This document shows, piece by piece, positions 44,350 through 56,312 of a stretch of 64,000 bases of DNA (positions are counted from its first letter, which is position 1; every line of letters starts with the position of its first letter). The stretch comes from Scleroderma bovista (lineage: Eukaryota > Basidiomycota > Agaricomycetes > Boletales > Sclerodermataceae). The translations under genes were made by a program, and so were the position numbers. The DNA is taken from assembly GCA_037178675.1 (NCBI GenBank), contig JAYMGJ010000406.1:1-64000 (forward strand). The letters run 5' to 3'. The notes below the pieces were generated by a model. It searched no databases. It was given only the letters and a program-made list of their open reading frames with translations, and was not told the DNA's origin.

Positions 44350-46493
44350 CTAATGAGCGCCCATCCCCTCTTCCTTCTCAATCTGCACCCACAACTCATC
44401 CTCGGACTCGGTGGGATCAGGCAGGGTCTGGGTCTTCTTTCTCAACTTCCAGAACGGGCCTCCAGGAATCGGCTTTGCCTCGAGTGACCCTTCATTGTAT
44501 TTTGTAGTGTAGAGATTCAATGCTTGAGCGAAAGTAGGCCGGCGTTTCTGAATGCTGCCACTGACATAGTTCGTATGCCATGTAACATCGGCCCTGCAGT
44601 ACTTAGTTAGCATAAATAATAGACTCATAGGAGCACTTACCAGCGAAAAAAATACCGACTTCTTGTCCAACTGTCATATCCATACTTTTCCAGTCGCAAC
44701 TCCGGTCTAACCATGGCCCGCCTGACCTCTCCTTAGGCATAGATGCAACTCCGGATCTAGTCCGGCCATCTCCAGCCCTATAGCTGCACTCCAGCTCAAC
44801 TCCGGTCACTACGTCCATCTCCGCCTCAGGACTAACCCCTGTCTTCTTACAGACAGATCCATGGTCTAACTCCTCCATGTCGGACCTGTACCTACCCCTA
44901 GTCGCTACTCCGGTTTCAGTCCGGCCACTCCCTTAGCCTTGTCTGCGACGTAGCCCAACTCCGGCTGGTACATCCAACTCCGGCTCAGTTCTGCTCCTGC
45001 TCCTGCTCCACTTCCTCTGTCAGGTCCACCAAAGGCTTAGGACATTTCCATGTCCAACTCCGGACCTTCCTCCGGCTACTCCGCCCTTCCTCCACTCGTA
45101 CACTTCCTCCGCTCGTACACTCCCTCCGCTCTTGCACTTCCTCCGGTCCTGGACATCGCTCCGGACTTAACATTAGTTAAGTCCACCTCTGACCCTTACC
45201 TGTCCTCTTCCGACCTAGTTCCCTTGTCCCTGCTTTTCCTCCGTCGTCCCTGTAACTCTAGTTCCCCGTGTCTGCTTCCGCTCCAGTTTATTTTCCTGTC
45301 CCTGCTTTATTTTCTTGTACCTGGTTTATTTTCCTGTCTGCTTCTGCTCCATCCCTTGTCTCGACATTAAGGTGTTTACTTGTCACCATATATACTCACC
45401 TTAGTTTCATTACTATATAAACTACCATACTCCGGCCTAGTAGTCCTTAGATCAAATCTCGACTAAGATACTCTGCACTCTGTACTACCCATTATGCTCT
45501 CCTAATCCATCTGTTCATCTGAACTCCTGAACTCCGGCCAACTCCGGCCTCCGTCCTATCTCGTCCCCTTGGTCCTATGTCCGATCCTAGCAAGTCTCCT
45601 ACTTGCACGAGGGCAAAAGCCACCTCTGTCCCAGACTCGATGCTAGACCTCTCAGGACTTATCCCACCTCTGGGATGTCCTTCGTCCGGACAAACTGTGC
45701 TTTACTCCAGTCCACTTTCCCGCGGTCCAGACTAACTCCGCAAAACCCGGACTTACTTCCAGTGCTCCTCCAGCGCCCGGACTTGACTCTCTGCACTAAG
45801 TAGCACATACTAGTGTCAGGACTTACCTCCTCATTAGTTCCCTGCACCCCTGGACCTCCTAGTAAGATCGTTGAGGAGAACTGGTCTTGACACCAACAAT
45901 GACCACCCAATATCCCTCAACCTCATCACTGTGGGACAGAAGCTTGATTTTGTGTGGGTGTGGTATGAGAGGATTTGATCCATAGGGATCACGGGAAGAT
46001 GCACCTGTAGCCAGCGGCTGTTGTGCACTGGAGCTCACGCGGAAAGACGTAGACATAGGTGCGGCTGCGCCTTGGCCCTGGCAGGAAAACATAGCTGTTG
46101 ACGCCTTAGCCGCTGCAGTGGGCGCTGTCTGGAAAAATGTAGCCATAGACTCGGTGGGCACACTGGAGCTCAGCTGAGAAGACATAGCCATTGAAGTAGA
46201 CGATGGGGTTGGTGATGACCTCTGATTCCGGTTGCTGCAAACACGATGGTGTCCATTTTGTGGCGGGGTTGTGATTGTTATGGTCTCCTCAACAGTCTTG
46301 CGCTTCCAGGTAATGGTTGTATCAGGGACGTCTGGCGAGCGATCAGAGTTGTGTACAAGCCGGAGAAATAAGACTTACCTGACAACCTGAGATTGACAAG
46401 AAGTTCTCTCAACCCTGAGTTTGGCTCATCCTGCACACCATCGTCAGGGGGGACCGATACGGTGCTAAGTGTAGTATCCGGTGAGTCTGACAT
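44350..46493 (-). pseudogene. KDZ cargo gene 3, RNase H1 N-terminal-like domain protein, split by an LTR
   Basis: The upstream part begins at 46493 (MSDSPDTTLSTVSVPPDDG) and runs through a Ser/Thr-rich linker to GYWVVIVG near 45897. There solo LTR 2 interrupts it. On the far side the frame resumes with QEVGIFFAG, then after an intron WHTNYVSGSIQKRRPTFAQA and LYTTKYNEG, ending EEGMGAH at 44350. The pattern YWVV-VG...PGIF...W...V...S...F..F..AL..Y is that of the small RNA/DNA-hybrid-binding domain at the N-terminus of RNase H1. The 1.2 kb insertion lies inside this domain, so the gene is probably dead in this copy. No catalytic RNase H domain is seen. Confidence 0.65.
44672..45892 (-). mobile_element. 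solo LTR 2 (1221 bp), inside cargo gene 3
   Basis: Read on the minus strand it starts TGTCAAGACC and ends GATATGACA. The 5 bp target duplication CCAAC lies at 44667-44671 and 45893-45897. It is filled with AACTCCGG-type motifs, the complement of those in the other two LTRs. Open frames inside it are by-products of the repeats. Confidence 0.88.
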
Positions 46494-46650
46494 GGAGGAG
46501 ATGAACGGCTAGGGCTGGATGACAGTGCAACAGCTCGAGATTTGGTCACGTGTATCATCCTGGGGGAGCACACACGCTTGTCAATATAATATATCATATA
46601 TCATATAACAATAACGATACTTACAACTTAGACTTCTGCTTCAGTGTGAG

Positions 46651-49600
46651 ATGGGAGGGAAAGGATTTCGAACAAACCTATCGCTCCGCAAGGTGTGGCA
46701 TCTGAAGTCAACGAGTACAAGAGATGGTCCTCCCAAACGCAAGTGCGAAATACTCACCCACACGGCCTTGGTATGGCTCGCAGAGACGGCTGAAGCACGT
46801 CGGGAAGCATGTCTACTTGGTGAGTCATTGTAATAGAAAAAAGGTGAATTTACTCACCACCTTTGGCAGCCAAAAGTCAGGACGAACGTGCTGTACTGAG
46901 AAGCCTTCAGGCGATGGAGGAAAGTACACGGTTCACAGATGACATTGAAATCGGGCTGGACGATGTCCTGCATGGAACAGAGGTCTTGCCATACAGTCAT
47001 GGCGGCAAAGAGATTGAAGAGATAGGGAAGGCTATCATGGGGGACATATGGAATAAGTAAGTCCAATAATGTGGCCAGTTGTCAGTTCACTCACCGTCGT
47101 TCTTGAAGGCCGAAGACTCGGCGCCCCGACCAGCGAACACGTCGCGATAGAGTTCTACGTCAGAATCAGGCATTCTGCAAGCAAATGCCTGCACTTACCG
47201 ACAGTTATCTACAGTGGTCGTTAGAAAGCAATGGAAAGGCCTTCAGAAGATGCTACGAGATAGCCCCAGACAATGAGTCATCAGCGTGGGCAATTACCGT
47301 GGTAGACGTCTACTGTAGGTCTTTGTTTGGACTATGGCGTATCCACCTAACCAGGGTCTAGGTGTGGAGAAACTAGGCTGCACCATCTTGCCAACCGATG
47401 CATTCATCGCGTCAGCTTTGGTGCGCCAGGGCATGGTCCCATGCTCTCCAATATCTCCCTCCGTAGTGGTAACAATCGATGCGCTGGAACTTTACCGTGT
47501 TTCACACCTTAGATGTCCCCACTTGTCGATACAAGTGTTTATCAAGACTTTGTCCGATTTACATGGGGTTAGTTCTTTCTTCTGAATGTCTATTCACATG
47601 ATGAGATGGCTTTGTCAGATCGAGTTCCATCGCCATTTGTCTCGTCAATTTTCCATTGCCTTCGATATATATCTTCAAATTCTCGCTGACGTGGACGCAC
47701 TCATCGCTGAAGCCCTCCATCGGGACCGACCAGATTGGCGCATAGAACACATGTGCCCAGCATGTACTTATGTGCTGAAGAATGAAGACGCACTCAAGTT
47801 CAAACTACTCTATGCGATGGACGGAAATGACTCATTGAAGCATGTGGCACGTCGAGAGGTGGAAGAAGATGAAGAGGCAAGTACACCGGCACGAAGTATC
47901 GAACTTACAACAGGACTTACAGTCCCTGTTTCTGGTTTGTACCTTTCTCGTTCGGACGTCATACAGAGGTATATTGCTCCTATTATATATTGACATAACA
48001 TGCTCATGTTTGTAGGATGTTGGTAGTGAAAGCACGTGCACTGGTCGCTGGAAGAATATGGACGAACAGAAGACGTCCAAGGCATGGGGCATTTACGATG
48101 AAACGGGGTTGTTCCTGGCTGTTTGTCGGCATGGTTTCACCTTGGTTCTGGCAGATATGGTTCAAAGCGGCGAGCGGTGAGTGAATATTCTTGCTACTGA
48201 TACCGATCCCCTGATGGACCTTTTCCAAGGGCAAAGTACCCTTTGGCCGCTGTATCAAAGCTACTGGAGGTCTTCGGTGAAGATCTTGGAGGAGGATATG
48301 ATATTGGCTGCAAATTTAAGACTACGTTAGCAGGCAGTTCCGTTGGTCCGCGCACCGAACTGATGCGTCACACATGTCTGGTGGGCGCATTCCATGGCCA
48401 TGCCCATAGCCGCATCTGTCAACTGTCACATCTAACCACGTATGTGGAAGGCCTTGGGATAGAAGATCTTGAAACTTGCGAACACGTATTTTCAAAGTCC
48501 AATGCTCTCGCGTCGGCCACACGCTATGCGAGCGTTTTTCATCGGCAGCAAGCTATTACAACATACTTTCAACACAATGATGACTTCGAAACATACGCAA
48601 ACTTAAGTAAGTACTATCTAATGTCTTGCTTCAGTGGTACTAACTCTAGAGCAGGTGAATTTTTGTACAACAACTACAAGCAAGCACTAGATATTTTGTC
48701 CGATGGCGAGCACGTTCTTCCTGGACTCATGCAAGACCTTGGGGTCACGGATGTGGTGACGTTCAAGATGTGGCTAAAAGAGGAAAAATTGTACCTTGAA
48801 GGTCTGCAACATGAACCAGAGGAGGAGACGGTCACAATGGAGTATTGGCAAAGACTTGTAAAACTAAATACAAGCAAGTAAGTTTACTGCGCCTGTCAAT
48901 TACCCATGAACAGCATTAATTCTTTGCTTGGCAGGGAAACCCTTGACCAAGTAATGGGACTGTGGAGCCAAGCCACACCTCAAGACATCACCTGCTACAA
49001 TACCGACATGCAGGGTACAAGACGGGCTGAAACTACACGTCGTCACGCACTAGAGAACTATGAGAAGAACCTTCATGTTGTGCAAGAACTTGAACGTAAG
49101 CTCGAAATTTCCCGGTGGGTGCCTGGAGATCCCGAGTGGGAAAATGCGGCACGTTTGGTGAGCAACCGAAAGTATCAGCGTGCCGTCGACCATCTCGAGA
49201 GTTTGGTCGTTTCCCGAATCTTTGAGCTTACTAGGATGAATAGAGCTGGCACAGGTTTGTATAGAGCGGTCATTTTTATTTTTATTGACTTGTTTGATAG
49301 GTTATAAACTACGGAAACACATCGTGAAGGCATTGCAGGTGCGATCGATAGCCATCCAAACGGCGCTCGAGAAGTACAATGCGATAGCGGTAACTATGCA
49401 GCCTTGTCGTCGCACCCTTAAGTGGGAAGAAGTTGTTGAATATGCATTTCTCGCAGACTTCGACCTTCTACGCAATGCGCGTCAAGATGTCTCAAGGTTC
49501 CCCTGGGTGTCACCCGTGGCGCGACGTGCAATGGACCTTTATTTTAAGGTATGTCGCGCGAAAGAAGAACTCAAGCGTCTCAATATTGAGACTCGTCGAC

Positions 49601-50043
49601 TTGTCACATATATGCGCGACGAGGACAGGTTTCTTCGCGAATGTGAAGACAAGTTGAAGGTGTTACACCCCGGCCTCGCATATCAGGTCTTGCGAAAACG
49701 AAACATTCGCGGTCGTTTCACCCTTAAGCACCTTAAACGCCTGGGTGACCTTGCTGGTCTCGCTGGCTTCTCTGGAATGCTTGTCCCCGGGGAAAGCATG
49801 AAGACTGCTCCGGGAGAAAGTGCAAGTCATGCGTCCGTACGCATTCCCACACGGATGTTGAGAGACTCTACAATGTCTACGGCGGATTCTTTAAGCGGCA
49901 TTAATGATCTGGAGACCCAGAAGGACCTCGAGGATGAGGAGGACGCGGATGACATGGCAGAGGTGGTATCCCGTGCCTTTGACGACGTTCTGCATATTGC
50001 TGAGGACTCTGGATGTATTCTTCCTCAGGCACCCAAAGATTAA
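46651..50043 (+). CDS. KDZ transposase
   Basis: A spliced gene with about ten exons. It includes an N-terminal region with LTHTALVWLAETAEARREA, then MPALTDSYLQW. A core follows with YLQILADVDALI, CPACTY and AMDGNDSL (first catalytic Asp, about 47815). Next are GGYDIGC (second Asp, about 48295) and AFHGHAHSRICQ (about 48390). The GLGIEDLETCE..FSKSNALA block (about 48450) supplies the Glu and zinc-associated residues of KDZ enzymes. A helical C-terminus ends DSGCILPQAPKD. No disabling change was found in the core, so the element may be autonomous. The N-terminal CxC cysteine cluster typical of many relatives was not clearly seen. Confidence 0.85.
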
Positions 50044-50135
50044 TGTTTCCCCCTTGCACACTATCCATTACATTATTACTGTCTTGTATGTATTTACTTG
50101 ACATGTGTTAGTACAACAGTGTTAGTCTTGTTGTC

Positions 50136-50635
50136 GAGCACGCATGGGCAGGGCAATGCTGACGTCAGCATGTGACAGTGCACGGACGGCCAGACCGCGC
50201 AGTACCGTCCCGTCACGCACGTTGATTTGTAATCTGTACAAGTACAGCAAAGTTAAACTAGGTTTTATGTAGTGTTGTACTCGTAATATAAGTGTACTAG
50301 TGATAACCCACAAGGCGCAAAAAGCCCAGAGTTCTGAATCACAGTATTTGGGGCGGAATGTGAGCTCATCGTCGGACACAGCGAGCACGACGGCAGGAGA
50401 CAGCGGGCGCAATGCCCGACATCGGCAGTGCCCCACTGACAGCTGGACACATGCCTGTCAACGTCACGTGTGAGGGGATTGGCTCCGAGCACAACTGGTA
50501 TTGTAGGATAAGGACACCCCATACTGAAGAGATATTGAAGGATGCTGTATTTTGTTCTATCTACTACGTATTAGAGGGGCACACCGCACGCGATAGCAAG
50601 TCTAATTAGTATAGTATACATGGGAGTCACAGGTG
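50136..50635 (-). repeat. KDZ right terminal inverted repeat
   Basis: Inverted copy of 38469-38968, immediately followed by the target duplication GGATACAT at 50636-50643. Confidence 0.93.
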
Positions 50636-50855
50636 GGATACATAGCAGCTGACAAGTGATATTTCCAAAGATGATAAAATACCTGCGACCCTCAGAGGTT
50701 GTATTTGGAAATTGCATTCGTATGTTAGAGGGCCAGCAAATCCATGGGCAATGTCAACCGCCAACATCGTGAGAGCGTTTGAGACTCCATCAAGCAGAGG
50801 AGGTAGATCGGCTGCGGAATGCACTGTTGGCCAGTCGGCTCATCATTTTAGGGCC

Positions 50856-51498
50856 CTGTCAAGTCCGGGTCTACTCCGGTAGGGGGTCCGGTCAAGTCCG
50901 GACAGAAGCGGACGAAGGGGGAGAGCAGAGGGCTGGACAAGAGATTAGTCCGGCCGGAGTTGGTGACCGCTTGGATTCAACGACTAAGGACAACGAGCGT
51001 TGATCCCTTGCGTAGGTTCCGGTCAAGAAGGGGAGACGGAGACAGAGACGGAGACGGGCAAGATCAGGAGTAGAGACTATGGTTGATTTCAGACTGAGGA
51101 GTACAGGATAATCTACAGAGTACTTATACTAAGTGCAAACTAGGGGCGAGTATATACGGTGACAAGTAAACGGCCTAATAGCGGACAAGGGACAACCGGA
51201 GAAAGTACTAGGTCAGGTCCGATGAAAATAAAGTCAGGTCCGGGTAAAATAAATCAGGTCCGGTGAAAATAACACAAGGCAGGAGATATAACAAGTACAC
51301 GGAGAACTCACGACCAAGCAGGGTTGACGGCGAGGTGTGGTAACGAACGAATAGAGCATAGACCAAGGGTCGTGCTTAACGGAAGGTTATCTGCGTGAGC
51401 GCGACCGGAGTAATTGGTGGGCGACCGGAGTTCAGCTGTAAAGCTGCGAAGCGACCGGAGTGACCGGATAGGACCCGGAGTTGGGCATGGTCGTAACA
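50856..51498 (+). mobile_element. solo LTR 3 (643 bp)
   Basis: Starts TGTCAAGTCC and ends GTCGTAACA, with a 5 bp target duplication GGCCC at 50851-50855 and 51499-51503. It is rich in GACCGGAGT motifs and related to the two LTRs within KDZ. It lies 213 bp outside the KDZ target duplication. Confidence 0.9.
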
Positions 51499-51650
51499 GG
51501 CCCTCTCAGTGTTCAGCTTCCCGCAGCAAGGTGGCGGGCTGGGTACAATGTGATTACTTCTTGCCTGCGTGCAGAACTATTAGCGACCCATCAGGAAGGC
51601 TCGTGTAGCTAGTTGGACATACATTGTGGCATTAGGCAGTGATAGCCCGA

Positions 51651-53410
51651 CACTGCGGGAAGTAAAGTCACTACTAATCAGTGACGGGGACGCTGATGTG
51701 ACCAAAATCAGTGACATTGACACTGAATTGCTGGTCACATCTTTTCAGCGTCTGAGTCCTGATGCTGATTTTCACTGCCTCGATTCCGGTGACGCTGATT
51801 TTCACTACCTCAATTTTGGTGACACTGATTTTCAGTACCCATCAGAATACGGCTCAGTTGTGTATATCTATCAGTATAGTGCTCATTTACTAGTAATTCT
51901 CCACAAATATACAAACATTTATCATTCCATCAAATATTGTATCGCTGTTCCTGCCACCATCTGTGATGGATACAGCTGTCCATATAATCACTGGTGATTG
52001 TACAGGCACTCAACTCACTGCCTGCATCATGTCATCGTCATTAATGGTCACAGTGAGGCAGGTTGTCCTTGTCCTCACTACGTCCAGGTTGTCGTCATCA
52101 GGTGTGTGGTTATCCTGAATCCTGATAGTGCTAGTTGTCTTCGACTCTTCATCAAGGTGGCCATGGTTGTTGAGGTGGCTGTGTAGAGTTGAGGCAGAGA
52201 GGTGGTCATTGGTAAGGCTGATGGTGGACACGGTCGAGTGTTCAGGTAGTATGTAGTGGCTGTTGTTGAGGCTGGGACGTGGTGGCCATGGTTGGGTGGC
52301 AGTGGCTGTGGTGATTAGTAAGGTCACGTGGTTACGCAAGTTGCGTCGTGCATTACTGTGCAGAAATTCAATCTCCACTTGATTACATCTTGTTCTCGTA
52401 CCACAACCATGCCTCACGATGTCCGTTCAACAGCCCAGTTCCATGACTGGAGCTCGCATCGTTTGGTGATGTTTCCACCTTATTTATGGAATCTAGCGTG
52501 ACTCTACAGGTTTGAACCCAGCTTTTGGCTTATAAGTGTGTCGCTGTTATTGCTTACATAAACATTGAAGTTGGAGCCACTCCCTTTGACTCGTGATCAC
52601 ACTTGTCTCCGCTATCACTGACGTAGTATTTCTCGTGCAGAGCTATGCACTCCATGATTGTATATCAAGATCGTGCCATCAACGTGAACTTTCCTCGTTT
52701 GCCATACGAATCCTGCCGAGGGAATACATCTGACCTGGCGGTGTTTCGAGGGTGCCCTTGGGGGTGTAGGTCATAGTATGTAAGTGGATGTCATCCCGTT
52801 TGACATCCAATACTTACACTGGATCTATGTTGAATTCAACAATGTTTGAACATGAGGATGGGGGGAACGATAGTGGTCTTTGTTTGCGTTGGAGCGATAC
52901 AGTGACACAATTTGGTCAATCAGCACTGCCGCAAGCAACAGACAATGTGACTAAGAACGTGAGTAACCAATGCCACCTTGGACCTGTGACGATTATGGCA
53001 GCACTGTTTCAGTGATGACGTGGTCGGGCAGCCAGTATTGCTATGACCATGATGCGTGGGTGTAATCTGTTGCAGTGTATATCCCTACTGTTGTAGACTA
53101 CACAAATACATCACTTCCATGCAGTTACTAAGGGCCAGTGTTCCCCAATGAAATCCAATGGCATCTGGCTGGAATTAAGTAACTTTTACACCGAAAAGTA
53201 GTGCTGACATGTCTGATAATAATTGCCAAAGACACTCTAAATCAGTGCCATGGACGCTGACTCGGACACTGAATTTCAATAGCAAAAATGAGCACTCAGT
53301 GTCACCCAGGGACACTGATTTTCAGTACTTGGTCACTGATATGTAATGCGGTTGACATTGATTAGAGGTGATTCAATCACTGAATACTGGTGACTTTACT
53401 TCCCACAGTG
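51651..53410. mobile_element. non-autonomous CACTG-ended DNA transposon
   Basis: Termini at 51651-51671 and 53390-53410 are inverted (CACTGCGGGAAGTAAAGTCAC, with one mismatch on the other side). They are flanked by CCGA at 51647-51650 and 53411-53414. The ends carry subterminal repeats of the GTGACnCTGATTTTCA type (51770-51840, 53245-53340), a habit of CACTA/Plavaka elements. No transposase is encoded in its 1.76 kb. Assignment to CACTA/Plavaka rests on the ends only. Confidence 0.7.
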
Positions 53411-53695
53411 CCGATCGATTCATGACAACAGCACTAGTGATCAACCTTCAATCAGACACTGACACGTGTTTTTTTTTTCTGTACAGAATCAGCCTCGATA
53501 CGCAGCTGGTCGGTGCTCAGCGTTGCTTTCGTGAGTTGATGAGTTGAGTTTTCTAAGGGAGCACATTCAAATTCCTTACATAACAAATGTCGCATTTCAC
53601 CTGAAATTCATATGGAAGCAACCTCGGCGCTCGAGTGGAATATAAGAGTCAAAGTCTGTTCCAGAGGCTGTACAAGTTGGAACCCACCATCATCC

Positions 53696-56312
53696 ATGGA
53701 GATCCCCCCTGGTATCGTCTACCTTGCACGCCGTCTCCACCACGTTGTCCTCCCCCCGGTTCTTGTTTACATTGGGACTCGAGCGTGGGCTGTCGTTTTC
53801 ACAAGATCCCTTCCAGGATGGGTAAAGACCCCCGCATACATTCTCTCCATCCCCGTGGCGCTCGCGTGTTCCATCCTCTACAAGGATCTTCGGGATAAGA
53901 GGCAAGCAGCCATTCGCGGTGCTGTCCTAGCACCAAAAGTGAAGAGTAGCTGGATCGGAGGCATCGATATTCTGCTTTCCTTAACGAGGGGCTTTGGAAA
54001 GAGTTGGATTGGTACGTGCATCGTGATGCGCTCGCTAATTCCCATTTTGTGCTTTTGTTTACCTTGCCTGACGAACGACCTTTCAGGATCACCATTTGAC
54101 AAATACTGCGAGGTGTACGGCCCGGTCGTAAACATGAGGTTCCTTTTCGAGAACAGAGTAGGCGCGCTTCTCAGTCTGCCCAGTGTACACTAATTGTTAG
54201 CAGATCCTTACGACAGAGCCCGAACACATCAAAGTAAAACCGTTTTGATGCTATCCTTGTTGTACTTACCAATTGCGTCAGGCCATTCTTGCGACTCAGT
54301 TCAAATCATTTGAAAAAGGCGCGATACAGTTTGATCACAATGCCTTGGTTCTGATGGGGTCTTAGGCTCATCACTTTGGGACCAATTCCACACTCTCCTT
54401 GGAACTGGAGTGTTTAATTCAGATGGTGGGCGATTGAAAAGATTCATTTGATGCTTCATAGGCTGACGAGAACTCACAGGTGAAACATGGAAGTAAGTCG
54501 ACTGATCTGATCAGCAGGCGGTTATTGCCCACCATACTTCTCCAGGTTCCACCGCTCGATGACACGACCATTCTTCAGCAAAGAGCGCATTAGTCACTTT
54601 GATATTTTCGAAACACACGTCGATGATGCCATGAACCAAGTCAAAAACAGGTTGCAGGAAGGCCACCCGGTGGATTTCCAAGTACGTTGTTTGGCTTGCG
54701 AGCGTTTCCGATAGTTGATCGTCTGAAGGATATGGTTTTCCGATTCACTCTTGACTCGGCGACTGAGTTTTTATTTGGGAGGGATGTCCGTTCGCTCTCT
54801 GCAGGACTAGTTTACCCAAAGAGTTCACCGCTTTCTGGCGATGCTACATTCATAAACCATCCTGCCAACTTGTTCGCCCATGCATTCTCAGAAGCGCAAT
54901 CCCTAGCTTCTTACCGAGGCCGTTTTGGACCGTCGTGGCGGTTGGCAGAATTTTGGAGCGATCAAGTCGCTAAGCAAATGGATGTTTGCTACAAATTCAT
55001 CGATCCCATTCTCAAGGAGGCTTTGGAAAAGAAGAGGTTGGCAAATAAAGTCAAAGTTGATGATAAGGCCCATGGAGAGGTCGAAGCGGAGACACTACTC
55101 GAGCATCTTGTGAATTATACTGAAGGTAGGGCGCTTTCGGTTTCCTGGTTATGCGCTTATCATAAGTCACAGATCCTATTATCATTAGGGACGAAATCCT
55201 GAACATCATGATAGCAGGTCGTGATACCGTGTGTCTGTTTTTCCTGTTGATTGACAACTCGCATAACAATCTACCAGACGGCAGCCACCCTGACATTCGT
55301 AATCTACCAATTGTCCCAGAATCCCGATGTCCTCCAGCGTCTTCGAGCGGAGATTCTTAACAAAGTTGGGAACTCAAGAAGACCTACGTACGACGATCTG
55401 CGTGATATGAAGTACATGAGGGCTGTCCTTAACGGTATGTCACATCTCTTCTTAAACATAAATGATATGTACTGATGCTGTACAGAAATTCTCCGGCTGT
55501 ATCCCGCTGTGTAAGTTGATCGTGGAATCATTTATATTTGGTGTTCTCATCAGACGACGTGTTAGACCTTTCAACGTTAGGTTAGATTTGCTACGGTCAT
55601 CTATGTGGCAGTGGATCATCTGACAAACTTACACACTACAGGTCGAGCGTGGAGCCCACAGTATGGGCGGGGGTGAACGGCGGTCCTCCCATCTACATTC
55701 CACCCAATACTCGGTAAATACGTCCCATAACTGGCTTTGCGCAGATCACTGATGCAAGAGTTCAGGGTTCCATACTCTGTATTCCTCATGCATCGTCGGA
55801 AAGATTTGTGGGGTCCTGACGGTCAGTTTATGTCTTCTGATCGGTGACCAAACTGACATGAAGTCGGTTTCAGCGGAGGTCTTTGATCCAAACCGTTTCC
55901 TTGATGAACGAACGAAGTACCACACCAAGAACCCTTTCATCTTTGTTCCCTTCAATGCTGGGCCGAGAATTTGTCTTGGTCAACAAGTGGGTGGCCTTTG
56001 TCTCTTCCATCGAAGCTGATTGTTGAGCTCGCATTCGCAGTTCGCATACAACCAAATGTCATACTTCCTTGTTCGCTTTCTACAGACTTTCTCTTCAATA
56101 ACATTGGCAGAGGATGTGCAAACAATGCCCCCCGCGGGCTGGGCGGAGGGATCTAATGCACAAGAGAAAGTGGTCATCAAACACCACCTCACACTTTATG
56201 TTTATGTGAGTATTTATTCCCACATGAACTTCACTCGATGCCTGATCATTGTACCAAGGATGGGCTATGGGTGAGGTTGGAGGAGGCGAGCTATTGTACC
56301 GAGGTGATTTGA
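53696..56312 (+). CDS. cytochrome P450, CYP63-like
   Basis: An intron-rich gene for a membrane-bound heme monooxygenase. The start at 53696 gives [16 protein letters not shown] followed by a hydrophobic anchor ([15 protein letters not shown]). Conserved points are [12 protein letters not shown] near 54550, the I-helix IMIAGRDTT at about 55206, ILRLYP (K-helix ExxR) near 55490 and the heme loop [10 protein letters not shown] at 55951-55980. The last exon is 56259-56312. The order and the DIFETHVDD and [20 protein letters not shown] blocks point to CYP63, a white-rot and mushroom family acting on alkanes and other lipophilic compounds (inference). One intron near 54322 has no clear GT donor and would need a GC start. 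Confidence 0.85.

Larger units (their letters stand above)
38469..50635 (+). mobile_element. KDZ DNA transposon with cargo genes
   Basis: A 12,167 bp element bounded by 500 bp terminal inverted repeats starting CACCTGTGACTCCCA. It is flanked by an 8 bp target-site duplication, GGATACAT, at 38461-38468 and 50636-50643. It contains a KDZ (Kyakuja-Dileera-Zisupton) transposase at its right end and at least three other genes. Two solo LTRs have inserted into it. High identity of the long inverted repeats, about 95% by eye, implies fairly recent movement. Confidence 0.93.

Noticed and set aside
45050..45370. Hydrophobic forward frame inside solo LTR 2
   Set aside because: It is produced by the pyrimidine-rich CTCCGG/CCTGTC repeats of the LTR and has no start context or family.
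41423..45892. One LTR retrotransposon bounded by the two LTRs inside KDZ
   Set aside because: The LTRs face opposite ways, have different lengths and each has its own 5 bp duplication. The DNA between them is KDZ cargo.
52010..52417. Possible transposase in the CACTG-ended element
   Set aside because: The frame is low-complexity His/Thr/Asn-rich with no catalytic motif.
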